64,000 nt of DNA from Bradyrhizobium rifense (lineage in GTDB: Bacteria; Pseudomonadota; Alphaproteobacteria; Rhizobiales; Xanthobacteraceae), in assembly GCF_008123425.1 (NCBI RefSeq), contig NZ_VSSS01000057.1, forward strand, positions 115,568 to 179,567, written 5' to 3'. Positions 1 through 8,262 of this stretch are shown here, one piece after another. The notes under the pieces were generated by a model. That model did no database searches, had not been told where the DNA came from, and saw nothing but the letters and a program-made list of their open reading frames with translations. The position numbers and the translations under genes were made by a program. Position 1 is the first letter of the stretch, and each line of letters starts with the position of its first letter.

Positions 1-116
1 CCTGCATCGCTAGACCGGCGCCCTCCTGGAATAAGATCGCACCGACGTCTTCATGGCAACGACGTATCGTCCCGGCCTCGGTTGTGATTTCCTATCTTGA
101 TCTTAGACGGTATTTT

Positions 117-1151
117 TTACTCGCCAGGCCGAAATTCCTTTCGATAGGCGAATAGCGCCGGAATTCCGCCAGACATGATGAACAGCACATTTTGTCCAGG
201 CGTGAGGGCTCCATTAGCAATGTCGTCCAGCAAGCCCGCGAAGGCCTTTCCCGAATAGACCGGGTCAAGGAGAAGGCCCTCCTGGCGAGCCATGAGCCGA
301 ACCGCCTTTTTCATGGCCTCTGTCGGAATGCCGTAACCCTCGCCAAGCTGTGCGCCGCTAATATTGACTTCGTCAGGGGAAACACCGGGAGATTCAAGCA
401 GCGCCAACGTCGCGTTGATTTTTTCAAGTGTCCCGCGGCGAGCGTCCTCGACTCTTGCCAGCACCGCAAACGACTTGACTTTGGCTGCACCTGCGCCGAG
501 GCCGGCGAAGCCCGCCGACAGGCCAGCATGCATCCCGCCACTGCCATTTGGTACGATTATGTGCTGAAAATGGATGTCCTGTGCAGCCGATTGTGCCGCA
601 ATTTCACTCGCGCATGCTGCGTAGCCAAGACACCCTACTGAGGACGACCCCCCAGTCGGAGCTACGTAGACCTTCCGGCCGCTCGCCCGGAGAACTTCTG
701 CGCGCTCCTCGGCGACGGCCAGCGTGCTCACGTTACCGGCAACATCGTGAATTGTCGCGCCGAACAAATCATCGAGAATGATGTTACCATTCTCCGTATA
801 GTCTTCGTCGTCACGCGCTACCACGCGCCCAAGAACCAATTCACAACGCAGTCCGTACCGAGCGGCAGCAGCAGCCGTCAGCCGCGCGTGGTTGGACTGT
901 CGTCCGCCAACGGTGATGATGGTATCCGCGCCTTGTGCAATAGCATCGCCCAACAGGAATTCGAGCTTCCGCAACTTGTTGCCGCCTCCACCAAGGCCCA
1001 TCACATCATCCCGCTTCACAAAGAGACCAATTCCGTTCAACTGCTCCCCTAGCGCAGCTTCAATTCGTCGAAGCCTCTGGATCGGAGTCGCAAGATCAAG
1101 TAGAGCGACGCGAGGCATACGCCGAAGATGCAAGTCGAGTGTCTCGGTCAT
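117..1151 (-). CDS. PLP-dependent D-cysteine desulfhydrase / ACC deaminase family protein
   Basis: A 344-residue enzyme of the fold-type II PLP family that includes D-cysteine desulfhydrase and 1-aminocyclopropane-1-carboxylate deaminase; these cytosolic enzymes break down small amino acids to a keto acid and ammonia, with sulfide released from D-cysteine. Visible family marks are the N-terminal KRDDVMGLGGGGNKLRKLEF block containing the PLP lysine, the GGRQSNHARLTAA block and a phosphate-binding GGSSSVG loop. Length is normal. Start ATG has an AGG-type ribosome site upstream. It lies 89 bases downstream of the TetR gene on the same strand and may be co-transcribed. Family membership is firm; the choice between D-cysteine, ACC or another substrate cannot be made by eye, though the neighbourhood gives no support for ethylene-related ACC deaminase. 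Confidence 0.85.
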   Translation of the reverse strand: MTETLDLHLRRMPRVALLDLATPIQRLRRIEAALGEQLNGIGLFVKRDDVMGLGGGGNKLRKLEFLLGDAIAQGADTIITVGGRQSNHARLTAAAAARYGLRCELVLGRVVARDDEDYTENGNIILDDLFGATIHDVAGNVSTLAVAEERAEVLRASGRKVYVAPTGGSSSVGCLGYAACASEIAAQSAAQDIHFQHIIVPNGSGGMHAGLSAGFAGLGAGAAKVKSFAVLARVEDARRGTLEKINATLALLESPGVSPDEVNISGAQLGEGYGIPTEAMKKAVRLMARQEGLLLDPVYSGKAFAGLLDDIANGALTPGQNVLFIMSGGIPALFAYRKEFRPGE

Positions 1152-1240
1152 GGAGGCGCCTACCTGGGGTAAAGTGATGGGAAAGGGAGAAACCGTTCAA
1201 TATCGGCGTCTACTTCAACCCGAAGACCGCCACCTCCTGC

Positions 1241-1804
1241 TCAACGGCGAGGGAGCGGTTTAAGCAAGGACTTGGCCATCTCAGTGGCCTGATTGATGGC
1301 GTTTCGATCGCGGTAAACCCTCGAAACGACAAAGCCGCCCTGCACGACAGTTATGAGCATCAGCGCAAGCTCGTTGGCATCGAGGCGTTTCGCGATTTCT
1401 CCGTTGGCTTGAGCTTCACGAAGAGCTGCCGCAAGGAGCTGCTGCAGTTCGCGGAAATAACGTTCGACCGGTTTCCTCAACGAAGCCTCAGCGATGGACG
1501 ACTCGCAAGCAAATCTACCCATCCTGCAACCCTTAAGCCCGTCGCGAGCAACGTCGAGAAAGCGGAAGACGCGATCCAACCCAGAACCATCCGTTCCGAC
1601 GGTCTCGCGCGCGAACTCACACATTTCATCGGACACCTCACCCAGAGCCACCGACGCGAGGTCCAGCTTTCCCTTGAAGTGGTGATAGAGACTGCCTTGC
1701 CCTGCACCACTTTCCTCCAGCAAGTCGCGCGGACTTACGCCCTCGTAACCGCGCTCCCACATCAGTTTCTTGGCCGCCTTAACAAGCTCGCCCTTCGCCT
1801 TCAT
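1241..1804 (-). CDS. TetR/AcrR family transcriptional regulator
   Basis: A 187-residue TetR-type repressor. The N-terminal helix-turn-helix is clear: KAAKKLMWERGYEGVSPRDL followed by GAGQGSLYHHFKGKLDL at about residues 8-50. The C-terminal half is all helical and carries a single Cys-containing stretch (CRMGRFACESS) often seen in TetR proteins that sense electrophiles or oxidised ligands; that role is inference. The open frame extends to 2056, but the start at 1804 is chosen because GAGG sits seven bases upstream and the protein then begins at the usual place for the family. It is divergent from the flavin oxidase-like gene at 1934, and a palindrome at 1851-1868 lies between them, so autoregulation plus control of the divergent genes is likely. 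Confidence 0.88.
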   Translation of the reverse strand: MKAKGELVKAAKKLMWERGYEGVSPRDLLEESGAGQGSLYHHFKGKLDLASVALGEVSDEMCEFARETVGTDGSGLDRVFRFLDVARDGLKGCRMGRFACESSIAEASLRKPVERYFRELQQLLAAALREAQANGEIAKRLDANELALMLITVVQGGFVVSRVYRDRNAINQATEMAKSLLKPLPRR

Positions 1805-1850
1805 GACATCCTCATGATCGCGTCGAATCAACCGAACGTGATTGTATTCT

Positions 1851-1868
1851 GTAACTACTAGTATGTAA
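1851..1868. promoter_or_regulatory. candidate TetR operator, copy 1
   Basis: The sequence reads GTAA-CT-ACTAGT-AT-GTAA: a palindromic ACTAGT core with matching GTAA flanks at two-base spacing. A second copy with GTAC flanks is at 6718-6735. It lies 47 bases upstream of the TetR start and about 66 bases upstream of the divergent gene, where an operator would be expected. Confidence 0.6.
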
Positions 1869-1933
1869 AGGCAACTGGCGATAATGGGGATCAGCCATGT
1901 TTTCTCAAGGCGCGCGGCCATGATGGTACTATT

Positions 1934-2878
1934 ATGATGAAGCCCACGTCTCCCTTTCACGCCGGCGAGCAAACGATCCAAAGCCTTGCCGGCGTACGTG
2001 ATCGCATGGAACTCAGAGGGCGCGCAGTCATCCGAGACTACATGCCGGAGCAGCATCGAGCGTTCTTCGCTGCGTTACCGTTTATGCTCGTGGGAATGGC
2101 GGACCAGAACGGACACCCCTGGGCGACCACTTTGTCTGGCGCTCCAGGGTTCATGAATTCTTCGGACGCGAACCTGCTTACCATCAAGTCATGGCCCGAT
2201 CTGCGTGACCCCTTGCATTCGTGCATTCGAGATGGTGCTCCGGTCGGGGGCCTCGGAATCGAGCTTTCGACGCGTCGCCGAAACCGGGTCAACGGCCGCA
2301 TCGAAAATTGCGTTATCGGCGAGTGTTTCTCGATCAGGGTTCAACAGAGCTTTGGAAATTGCCCGAAGTACATTCAGGCACGTAGCGAACGGTCGCAGAT
2401 CTGCTCCAGGCTCGCGACCGAAACCCGAACAGCTTCCCATCTGGGCGATGACGAGGTCAGCTTCATTACCGAGGCCGATACTTTCTTTATTGCATCTCGG
2501 TCGCCGCAATTCGACCCGCAAGAATCCTCGCAAGGTCTCGACGTCTCCCACCGCGGCGGGCGTCCCGGCTTCGTGCGAGTGATATCGCCAAACGAACTTA
2601 GCTTCCCGGATTATAGCGGCAACCTGCTCTTCAATACGCTCGGCAATCTGGAAACGGACGCCCGCGCCGGGCTTCTGTTCATCGACTTCCAGAGCGGTCG
2701 GATGCTGCACGTCATCGGGAGAGCCAGGATCTGCTGGGACGTTTCGGAGACGATGCGGTCCGCTGGGATTGAGAGGCTCATCTTTCTCGACATCCAATGC
2801 GTCTTGAACCGCGAGCATGCATTTCCGCATTTGTTCGACTTTGTCAGCTACTCGCCGCATCTGGGGACGGAGGGTTAG
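1934..2878 (+). CDS. pyridoxamine 5'-phosphate oxidase-like flavin-binding protein
   Basis: A 314-residue protein of the PNPOx-like FMN split-barrel group. Marks are FFAALPFMLVGMADQNGHPWATTLSG in the N-terminal third (the flavin-barrel entry strands seen in this family; residues quoted in two pieces, PFMLVGMADQ and NGHPWATTL) and NLLFNTLGNLETDARAGLLF with DFQSGRMLHVIGRARI in the C-terminal third. The two barrel regions and the length fit the larger two-part PNPOx-like proteins found beside electrophile-responsive regulators, not true PdxH. It is divergent from TetR and about 108 bases ahead of the exported metallo-hydrolase, so the two probably form one transcript. The start is uncertain: ATG codons at 1934 and 1937 lack a clear ribosome site, and a later ATG at 2006 is possible. 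Confidence 0.7.
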   Translation: MMKPTSPFHAGEQTIQSLAGVRDRMELRGRAVIRDYMPEQHRAFFAALPFMLVGMADQNGHPWATTLSGAPGFMNSSDANLLTIKSWPDLRDPLHSCIRDGAPVGGLGIELSTRRRNRVNGRIENCVIGECFSIRVQQSFGNCPKYIQARSERSQICSRLATETRTASHLGDDEVSFITEADTFFIASRSPQFDPQESSQGLDVSHRGGRPGFVRVISPNELSFPDYSGNLLFNTLGNLETDARAGLLFIDFQSGRMLHVIGRARICWDVSETMRSAGIERLIFLDIQCVLNREHAFPHLFDFVSYSPHLGTEG

Positions 2879-2986
2879 GATACCAAAATTCCCCAATAAG
2901 AAGTTTGCGATCGCTTGACACGAGATGCCGGCTTCGGCCGGCGGACCGCGAATGGCCGTCTTCGCAGAAAACGTAAGGAGACAGCG

Positions 2987-3961
2987 ATGCTAAATCTAAC
3001 CCGCCGGAACGCTCTGTTGACGGCAGCAGTTGCAGGAGCAGCGTTCGGCCTGCCCAAACCAGTCTCGTTCATCGAGGCTGCGCTCGCCCAGAAGGGACCG
3101 GAAGCCGGCAAGGGGTTTCGCCCATTTAAGTTCGGTAAGGTCGAGGGGTTCATCTTAAACGATGGCGTTTGGGAGAAACCTCACGATCCCTCGTTTATCA
3201 AGGATGTGTCCGTTGACGAAACCAAAGCCGCGCTGGCGGCCGCTGGAATCGCGAATGAAGTCGTGCCTATTCCATTCAATGTCACCTTGGTCAAGCTCGG
3301 CAACGAAACGGTTCTGTTCGATGCCGGCACGGGCGGTCAGTTTCAACCCACAGCCGGAGCGATGATCGCCAATATGGCGGCAGCCGGTATCAAGCCGGAA
3401 CAGATCACGAAGGTGATCGTTTCGCATTTCCATCCGGACCACGTTTTCGGGCTTATGAGCAAAGCTCCAGATAACACGCCGACTTTCCCGAACGCCGTGG
3501 TTTACGTGCCAAGCAACGAGTATAAGTTCTGGATGGATGAAAGCATCTTCACCAAGCTTCCTGAGAAGCAGCATGGCCTGCCCAAAAGACTTCAGGCGAT
3601 GTTCCCACTCCTGAAGGACAAGTTGAAGCAATACGAGTGGGATACGGAGGTTATTCCGGGCATCCGCTCGATCGCGGCACCAGGCCACACGCCGGGCCAC
3701 ACCGCATTCCATGTCGCATCAGGTAGCGAGCAGCTCATGGTGCTGAGTGACACGACGAACATGCCCGCCCTGTTCGCGAAGCACCCGAACTGGCACGGCG
3801 CAATCGATGCTAACCCGGTGCTTGCGGAAGCGACGCGGCGCAAGCTGTTCGATCGTGTCGTAGCCGATAATGCGCTCGTTACCGGCTACCATTTCCCGTT
3901 CCCGGCCGTTGGTAAGATTGTGACGGACGGCGCGGGTTATACTTTCGTGCCCGTTGCATAA
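2987..3961 (+). CDS. Tat-exported MBL-fold metallo-hydrolase
   Basis: A 324-residue metallo-beta-lactamase-fold enzyme. The start at 2987 is chosen for the AAGGAG at 2975-2980 and because the protein then opens with a twin-arginine signal (NLTRRNALLTAAVAGAAFG, cleaved near ALAQ). The zinc-binding motif HFHPDH is at residues 147-152, with FDAGTG at about 111, a later APGHTPGH histidine region and a DT aspartate (LSDTTN), completing the binuclear site. Such periplasmic MBL proteins hydrolyse lactones or esters; a quorum-quenching lactonase activity is possible but not shown. It follows the flavin oxidase-like gene on the same strand and probably belongs to the same TetR-controlled unit. Confidence 0.85.
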   Translation: MLNLTRRNALLTAAVAGAAFGLPKPVSFIEAALAQKGPEAGKGFRPFKFGKVEGFILNDGVWEKPHDPSFIKDVSVDETKAALAAAGIANEVVPIPFNVTLVKLGNETVLFDAGTGGQFQPTAGAMIANMAAAGIKPEQITKVIVSHFHPDHVFGLMSKAPDNTPTFPNAVVYVPSNEYKFWMDESIFTKLPEKQHGLPKRLQAMFPLLKDKLKQYEWDTEVIPGIRSIAAPGHTPGHTAFHVASGSEQLMVLSDTTNMPALFAKHPNWHGAIDANPVLAEATRRKLFDRVVADNALVTGYHFPFPAVGKIVTDGAGYTFVPVA

Positions 3962-4252
3962 CCAAGCACGACGTGGACGGAGGCGGCCATCGACTCTCAA
4001 TCGGTGGCCGTTTCGGTACAGCATCTTTTGTATTCTCGAGGCGAGCTTGCTCGGACACCAGAAATCGTATGTCGCCCGTACTGCAGTTCCACGAAGGAGG
4101 AGCATATCGACTTTCGGAGCTTCTTGCCGCAAGAAGCGACATTCGCCGGCGTTGCTCCGCAGGCCACCTCAAACGGGGCAAACTAGCTGCTCGCGAGCGA
4201 CCTATCAGTTCGGCAACCATGAGAGCACACATGCACGCCCTATGCGTGAGCC

Positions 4253-4726
4253 TCAAAGCCAGAGCTCTGAGAGCCCTGGATGGTCCACGGGACGCGGTCG
4301 TGAACGATCCCAATGGAATTTGCGCTCAGATTCTCTGATCGGGAGATCATTGATGCAAGCAAAGCGCTTTTCCATCAATCCATTGGCGGCGAACTCCCAG
4401 TTTTCATTCCCGTACGAACGAAACCAGTTTTCGCTATCGTCATGCCATTCGTAGGCAAACCGCACAGCGATCCGATTCTCCGTGAATGCCCAGAGTTCCT
4501 TAATCAGGTGGTAATCGAGCTCCTTCGTCCATTTGCGCCTAAGGAACGCGACTATCTCGGAGCGACCTCGGACAAACTCCGATCGGTTTCGCCAGTAACT
4601 GCCCGGAGTATAGGCGAGCGCGACCCGTTCAGGATCGCAGGAATTCCAACCGTCTTCGGCGCCTCGCACTTTTTGCGTGGCACTTTCACGAGTAAAAGGT
4701 GGAAATGGCGGGCGGGTCTCAGTCAC
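4253..4726 (-). CDS. DUF1348 / NTF2-like family protein
   Basis: A 157-residue protein of the DUF1348 family, with a cone-shaped NTF2-like fold. Marks are PPFPPFTRESATQKVRGAED at the N-terminus, GWNSCDPERVALAYT, WRNRSEFVRGRSEI, FLRRKWTKELDYHLIKELW and the run AVRFAYEWHDDSENWFRSYG. Length and motif order are typical and complete. The biochemical role of the family is unknown; members are often found next to flavin enzymes and TetR regulators, which matches this neighbourhood. No partner gene is within operon distance. Confidence 0.85.
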   Translation of the reverse strand: MTETRPPFPPFTRESATQKVRGAEDGWNSCDPERVALAYTPGSYWRNRSEFVRGRSEIVAFLRRKWTKELDYHLIKELWAFTENRIAVRFAYEWHDDSENWFRSYGNENWEFAANGLMEKRFACINDLPIRESERKFHWDRSRPRPVDHPGLSELWL

Positions 4727-4944
4727 GACGAATTCCTCGTTTTAGGGTTAGATTGAACAAAACGACGCAAGCTTGCTCGAGAAACTTGCGAAGGGCCCTA
4801 CTCGCTGCGCGGCTATGATCGCCATGCCTGTTCGGCTTATTTCACCAATGGCTCGTGGACGGTTGGCACACCGTCTAGCCCCAAGATCGACGATAACGCC
4901 CCCGCGACGCGCACGAGGCTGGATCACCGTGTCGTGCTGGTTGC

Positions 4945-5724
4945 TTAACTAGCCGCAGCGACCGTGTCGCCGATGCGCAACACTCCTCCTTCGATCACGG
5001 TAAGATAAATACCGAGATGAATGTGACCGAAAAAACGCATTAGCTCGCGCGGGACATTGATGTCCCGGGTTGCGCTGTCGGGATTGACCTCAGTGGCTGG
5101 ACAACGGCGGGTCAGCCGCATGCCCCGACACCGAACGGCACCCAGCATTAGCTCGTGGTTGAGCCACTCGTTCTCCACCCACGGATCGAGTCCCTCGACG
5201 AGAACATTCGCCCGGAACCTGCGCGGATCGAGCCGTTCGCCGATGCGCGCTTCGAGGTCCCTAACCGAAGCCAGGTTAAGCACCGATATAGCGTTCATGA
5301 GCTCGGACGAGTGCACCCCGACGTCGGTGAAGCAATGATTGGCCGCAGTGACGAGTCGCGGTTTCGATGATTTTTGATCTTCGGGAAGAAATCGTGCGAA
5401 GAACGCTGCGATCGCGGCGCGACCCTCGGCGCAGTGGACATTTGCCGACAATCTTTCCGTGCCGTCGATCACCGACAACAATCCGGTGCTGCCGTCGTAA
5501 GATGTGTTCAACCGCGCCAAAGCTTCCTGGCGTGCCAGCACCATGAACTCGAATTTGCTTAGCGGCTGAGGATTTCTTTCGTCAAACACGGTCGCGGGCA
5601 GCGCCAACGCAAACGCCCTGTCGCCTGACACACCTCGACCAGCTTGCAATGCCGCCGAGTTGAGGGGCTCATATGAGAGCCCCTTGATCGGGTATCTAGA
5701 CAATCCTGAAACCTGAGCTGGCAT
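4945..5724 (-). CDS. MOSC domain protein
   Basis: A 259-residue protein with an N-terminal MOSC beta-barrel domain (VSGLSRYPIKGLSYEPL at the start) and a C-terminal MOSC domain containing the conserved Cys in TRRCPATEVNP. MOSC proteins are predicted to carry sulfur or molybdenum cofactor and to act in reductive or sulfur-transfer detoxification. The open frame runs to 5799, but the start at 5724 fits the family and lies 26 bases after the stop of the dehalogenase gene, implying a two-gene operon. The upstream extension overlaps the dehalogenase frame and is not family-like. Confidence 0.82.
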   Translation of the reverse strand: MPAQVSGLSRYPIKGLSYEPLNSAALQAGRGVSGDRAFALALPATVFDERNPQPLSKFEFMVLARQEALARLNTSYDGSTGLLSVIDGTERLSANVHCAEGRAAIAAFFARFLPEDQKSSKPRLVTAANHCFTDVGVHSSELMNAISVLNLASVRDLEARIGERLDPRRFRANVLVEGLDPWVENEWLNHELMLGAVRCRGMRLTRRCPATEVNPDSATRDINVPRELMRFFGHIHLGIYLTVIEGGVLRIGDTVAAAS

Positions 5725-5749
5725 GACGTCCACTTCGTCGCAGGGGGAG

Positions 5750-6556
5750 CTATGCAGTGACGTATCTTGCCAATTCGGTGAGCGTCGTCCCGATGGCATC
5801 AGGCCTCACACCCAACTCCTCAATGGGCGCGTTCACGTGATTGACCCAGAAGGTATTGAGGCCGAACGATTTGGCACCTGCTGCGTCCCACCCGCCGAAC
5901 GCCGCAAACACGATATTTTCGCGCGACAAATTGAACACAACCTCGGCCATCTGATAGGCGCGCGGGTCCGGCTTGTAAGCCTTCACGCGATCAGTGCTCA
6001 AAATGTGCTCGAATAGATCGAGGATGCCGGCGCTCTGGCTCATTTCCGTTAGCATCTTGGGAGTCAGATTCGAGACGTAAGCCAGTCGGATCCCTGCTTG
6101 CCGCATCGATTTAAGCGCCTCGACCGCCTCTGGCCAAGGTTTCACGCGAAGGAAGGCATCCATGAATTTGTCGCGCGCGTCCGGCTTGAGCTCGATCTTC
6201 GCAGCCTTGAACGCGAACACCAACGCATCGTCCAGGATGTGCCAAAAATCCACATAAGTCTGGTTGAGTGTCCTGAGCCAGCAATACTCGAAGATTCGCG
6301 TGCGCCAAGCACTGGCCAACTGAGTACCTTTGCCGGGAAAGATTTCATCAATTACCGCGTCAACCGAGAGCGGATTGAATATCGTGAACGCATCGAATCC
6401 GATCGCCTTGGTTTTACCCACCGCCGTCTGCGCAAATGCGTCCGTGCCAAACACCTGCGCGGCTCCCCCTGCTGCAGCGGCCGCGCCGGTCATCCGCAAC
6501 AAGTCACGGCGGGTCGTTGTTTTGGGCTGAATCTGACGGATCATCCGAGTTTCCAT
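5750..6556 (-). CDS. Tat-exported haloacid dehalogenase type II-like protein
   Basis: A 268-residue HAD-superfamily protein resembling type II (L-2-haloacid) dehalogenases. A twin-arginine signal (TTTRRDLLRMTGAAAAAGG) is followed by the HAD motif I region KAIGFDAFTIFNP, in which the nucleophilic Asp is present but the usual Gly-Thr after it is changed. Motif II is probably YVSNLTPKM and motif III/IV lies around KAYKPDPRAY and FAAFGGWDAAGAKSFGL. Such enzymes hydrolyse carbon-halogen bonds or phosphate esters; export by Tat and the altered motif I make the substrate open. The start could also be the ATG at 6544. The MOSC gene follows in the same operon and a candidate TetR operator lies upstream at 6718. 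Confidence 0.8.
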   Translation of the reverse strand: METRMIRQIQPKTTTRRDLLRMTGAAAAAGGAAQVFGTDAFAQTAVGKTKAIGFDAFTIFNPLSVDAVIDEIFPGKGTQLASAWRTRIFEYCWLRTLNQTYVDFWHILDDALVFAFKAAKIELKPDARDKFMDAFLRVKPWPEAVEALKSMRQAGIRLAYVSNLTPKMLTEMSQSAGILDLFEHILSTDRVKAYKPDPRAYQMAEVVFNLSRENIVFAAFGGWDAAGAKSFGLNTFWVNHVNAPIEELGVRPDAIGTTLTELARYVTA

Positions 6557-6929
6557 GGTTGCTCAGTCTTTGGTGGCCAGTGCGGGGCACGCCGAAAATA
6601 GGTCGGCGCGCCTGTCCGTTGTGCCTCGCTTGTCGTTCATGGTGTTGAACGCGAATACGCGCACAGTCAGCTCCAGATAAGGGATTGCTTGGGCATCTCC
6701 CAAGCTAGGTTAAATCGTACATACTAGTTGGTACAATGCAAGTAAGAACTTTGTGTGGCGCGCTCGACGGCGAGCACTATTTGGAAGCCATATCCGACAG
6801 CCGCTTTGTGAGTGGCGGAGGATCTTCCGCGGTCCGAAGCGGTCTCTCGCCCGCCGATCGGCATCAGCGGGCTCCCTAGGCCGATTAACCCCGCTCGGGG
6901 TGCTCCGGCGTTGACCAACGGACCGGCAT
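6557..6929. other. intergenic region with operator copy 2
   Basis: No convincing gene is seen on either strand. The only clear structure is the palindrome at 6718-6735. A 47-codon plus-strand frame begins at 6736, directly against the palindrome, but it has no recognisable family and no ribosome site. Confidence 0.5.
6718..6735. promoter_or_regulatory. candidate TetR operator, copy 2
   Basis: The sequence is GTAC-AT-ACTAGT-TG-GTAC, a perfect palindrome apart from the two-base spacers, matching copy 1 at 1851-1868 in core, spacing and three of four flank bases. It lies about 160 bases upstream of the haloacid dehalogenase-MOSC operon. Confidence 0.6.
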
Positions 6930-8129
6930 TCAGCCGTGATACGCAAACAGCTCGATTGGATCACTGAAGCCGCGCACCGGATATTCGCCGACGCGTTCGA
7001 GGTCGAAATCGCTGTTGACGAAGTCCGCGAACGCGCGGGACAGCAGCACCGTTCGCCCCAGTTGTTTGGTGAGGGTTTCGAGACGCGAAGCCATGTTGAC
7101 CGCCGGGCCGATCACCGTGAAGTCGAGCCGGGTCTGTGACCCGATATTGCCGTACATGACGTCGCCGACATGGATGCCGATGCCGTAATTGAGCGGCTCA
7201 CGGCCGGTTTCGCCGTTCTTTTCGTTCAAGGCAATCATGGCCTGGCGGGCCTCAGCCACGGCATGCAGCAGATTTGCACAGGCCGACGGGTTGCTGAGCG
7301 GAAAGATGGCGAGCAAACCGTCTCCTATGAATTTCAGTATTTCCCCGCCATGTCGTGCAATCGGCTCCGACATCGCGTCAAAATAGCCGTTCAGAAGGTC
7401 AATCACCTCATCGCGCGGCCAGTTGTCGGAGATCCGGGTGAAATCACGAAGATCACAGATCATGATGGCGGCGCGTACCGTCGTTCCGCTTCCGCGCCTG
7501 GTGGCACCAGCCAGAACGAGTTCGCTGGCGTGCGACCCGACATAGGTTTCGAGCAGCGTTCGCGCCAGCCGGTTCTTCATACGGATTTCGCTGACCAACG
7601 CCAGAACAGGCAACAGCCTTAACAGGCCGGCGATATGCGCGTCGTCGAAACCTCCGGGCTGGTCGGTTGCAAAGGTCACAATATGCCGCTTGCCCAATGT
7701 ATGGTACAGCGGCCACGCCACATAGTCAGTGAGGCCTTTCGCCCGCATCCTATCATAGAAGACGTGCTTGCGACTCAACGCGGGGGCGCGCTCCAGATCC
7801 TCGCGCACCTCGGCGGCCCCGTCATGGAGTTCGTTTGCGGGACTGTCGATGTAGTCGGAGCGCTCCCTGACATCGTAGTCGACTCTCCTAAGCTCGGCTT
7901 CGCGCATCCCGTCGGCCCACATGATCCGGGAGCCGAGCCACTGCGGATGGACAATCATGAGATGAAGCGTCGCCCGTTTGACCGGAACGCCCGCTCGCTG
8001 GAGCCGAAGGCACAGCTCAGCGAAAATATTGTCGAGGAAACGCTCGTCGCGCGTGTCGTTTGTCAGCCAGTGCAGAACATCGCCGTCAGCATGTGCGGTG
8101 ACGTGATCGATGTTTGGCGGCGCATTCAT
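6930..8129 (-). CDS. class III adenylate cyclase
   Basis: A 399-residue cytosolic adenylate cyclase. The catalytic domain is C-terminal, from about residue 200: the two metal Asp residues are in MICDLRDFT and IGDGLLAIF, the purine-selecting Lys is in EILKFIGDG and its partner Asp in TRLDFTVIG, and the transition-state Asn and Arg are in AVNMASRLE. The Lys/Asp pair specifies ATP over GTP. The N-terminal half looks like the variable sensory region common in rhizobial cyclases, with no membrane segment. The start at 8129 is chosen for AGGAG just upstream; the longer frame to 8228 starts without support. It stands alone; its output cAMP would act through Crp-like proteins outside the window. Confidence 0.9.
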   Translation of the reverse strand: MNAPPNIDHVTAHADGDVLHWLTNDTRDERFLDNIFAELCLRLQRAGVPVKRATLHLMIVHPQWLGSRIMWADGMREAELRRVDYDVRERSDYIDSPANELHDGAAEVREDLERAPALSRKHVFYDRMRAKGLTDYVAWPLYHTLGKRHIVTFATDQPGGFDDAHIAGLLRLLPVLALVSEIRMKNRLARTLLETYVGSHASELVLAGATRRGSGTTVRAAIMICDLRDFTRISDNWPRDEVIDLLNGYFDAMSEPIARHGGEILKFIGDGLLAIFPLSNPSACANLLHAVAEARQAMIALNEKNGETGREPLNYGIGIHVGDVMYGNIGSQTRLDFTVIGPAVNMASRLETLTKQLGRTVLLSRAFADFVNSDFDLERVGEYPVRGFSDPIELFAYHG

Positions 8130-8262
8130 ATCTTGCTCCTGAGCGGTGACCTGGATCCGCCGCGACGGGCCAGAAGTCACGAAAAATCGCCCTGCTTGTG
8201 ACGGGGCTGCGGCGCCGCTTGGACCCAACCGCGCGGCGCCGCACTACGTAACGCGAGCTAAC

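Noticed and set aside
4757..4944. Possible gene tail ending RTRLDHRVVLVA on the plus strand
   Set aside because: The reading looks protein-like for about 50 codons, but no start or family could be recognised; left unannotated.
6736..6880. 47-codon frame starting directly at operator copy 2
   Set aside because: No ribosome site and no family; the ATG next to the palindrome is probably chance.
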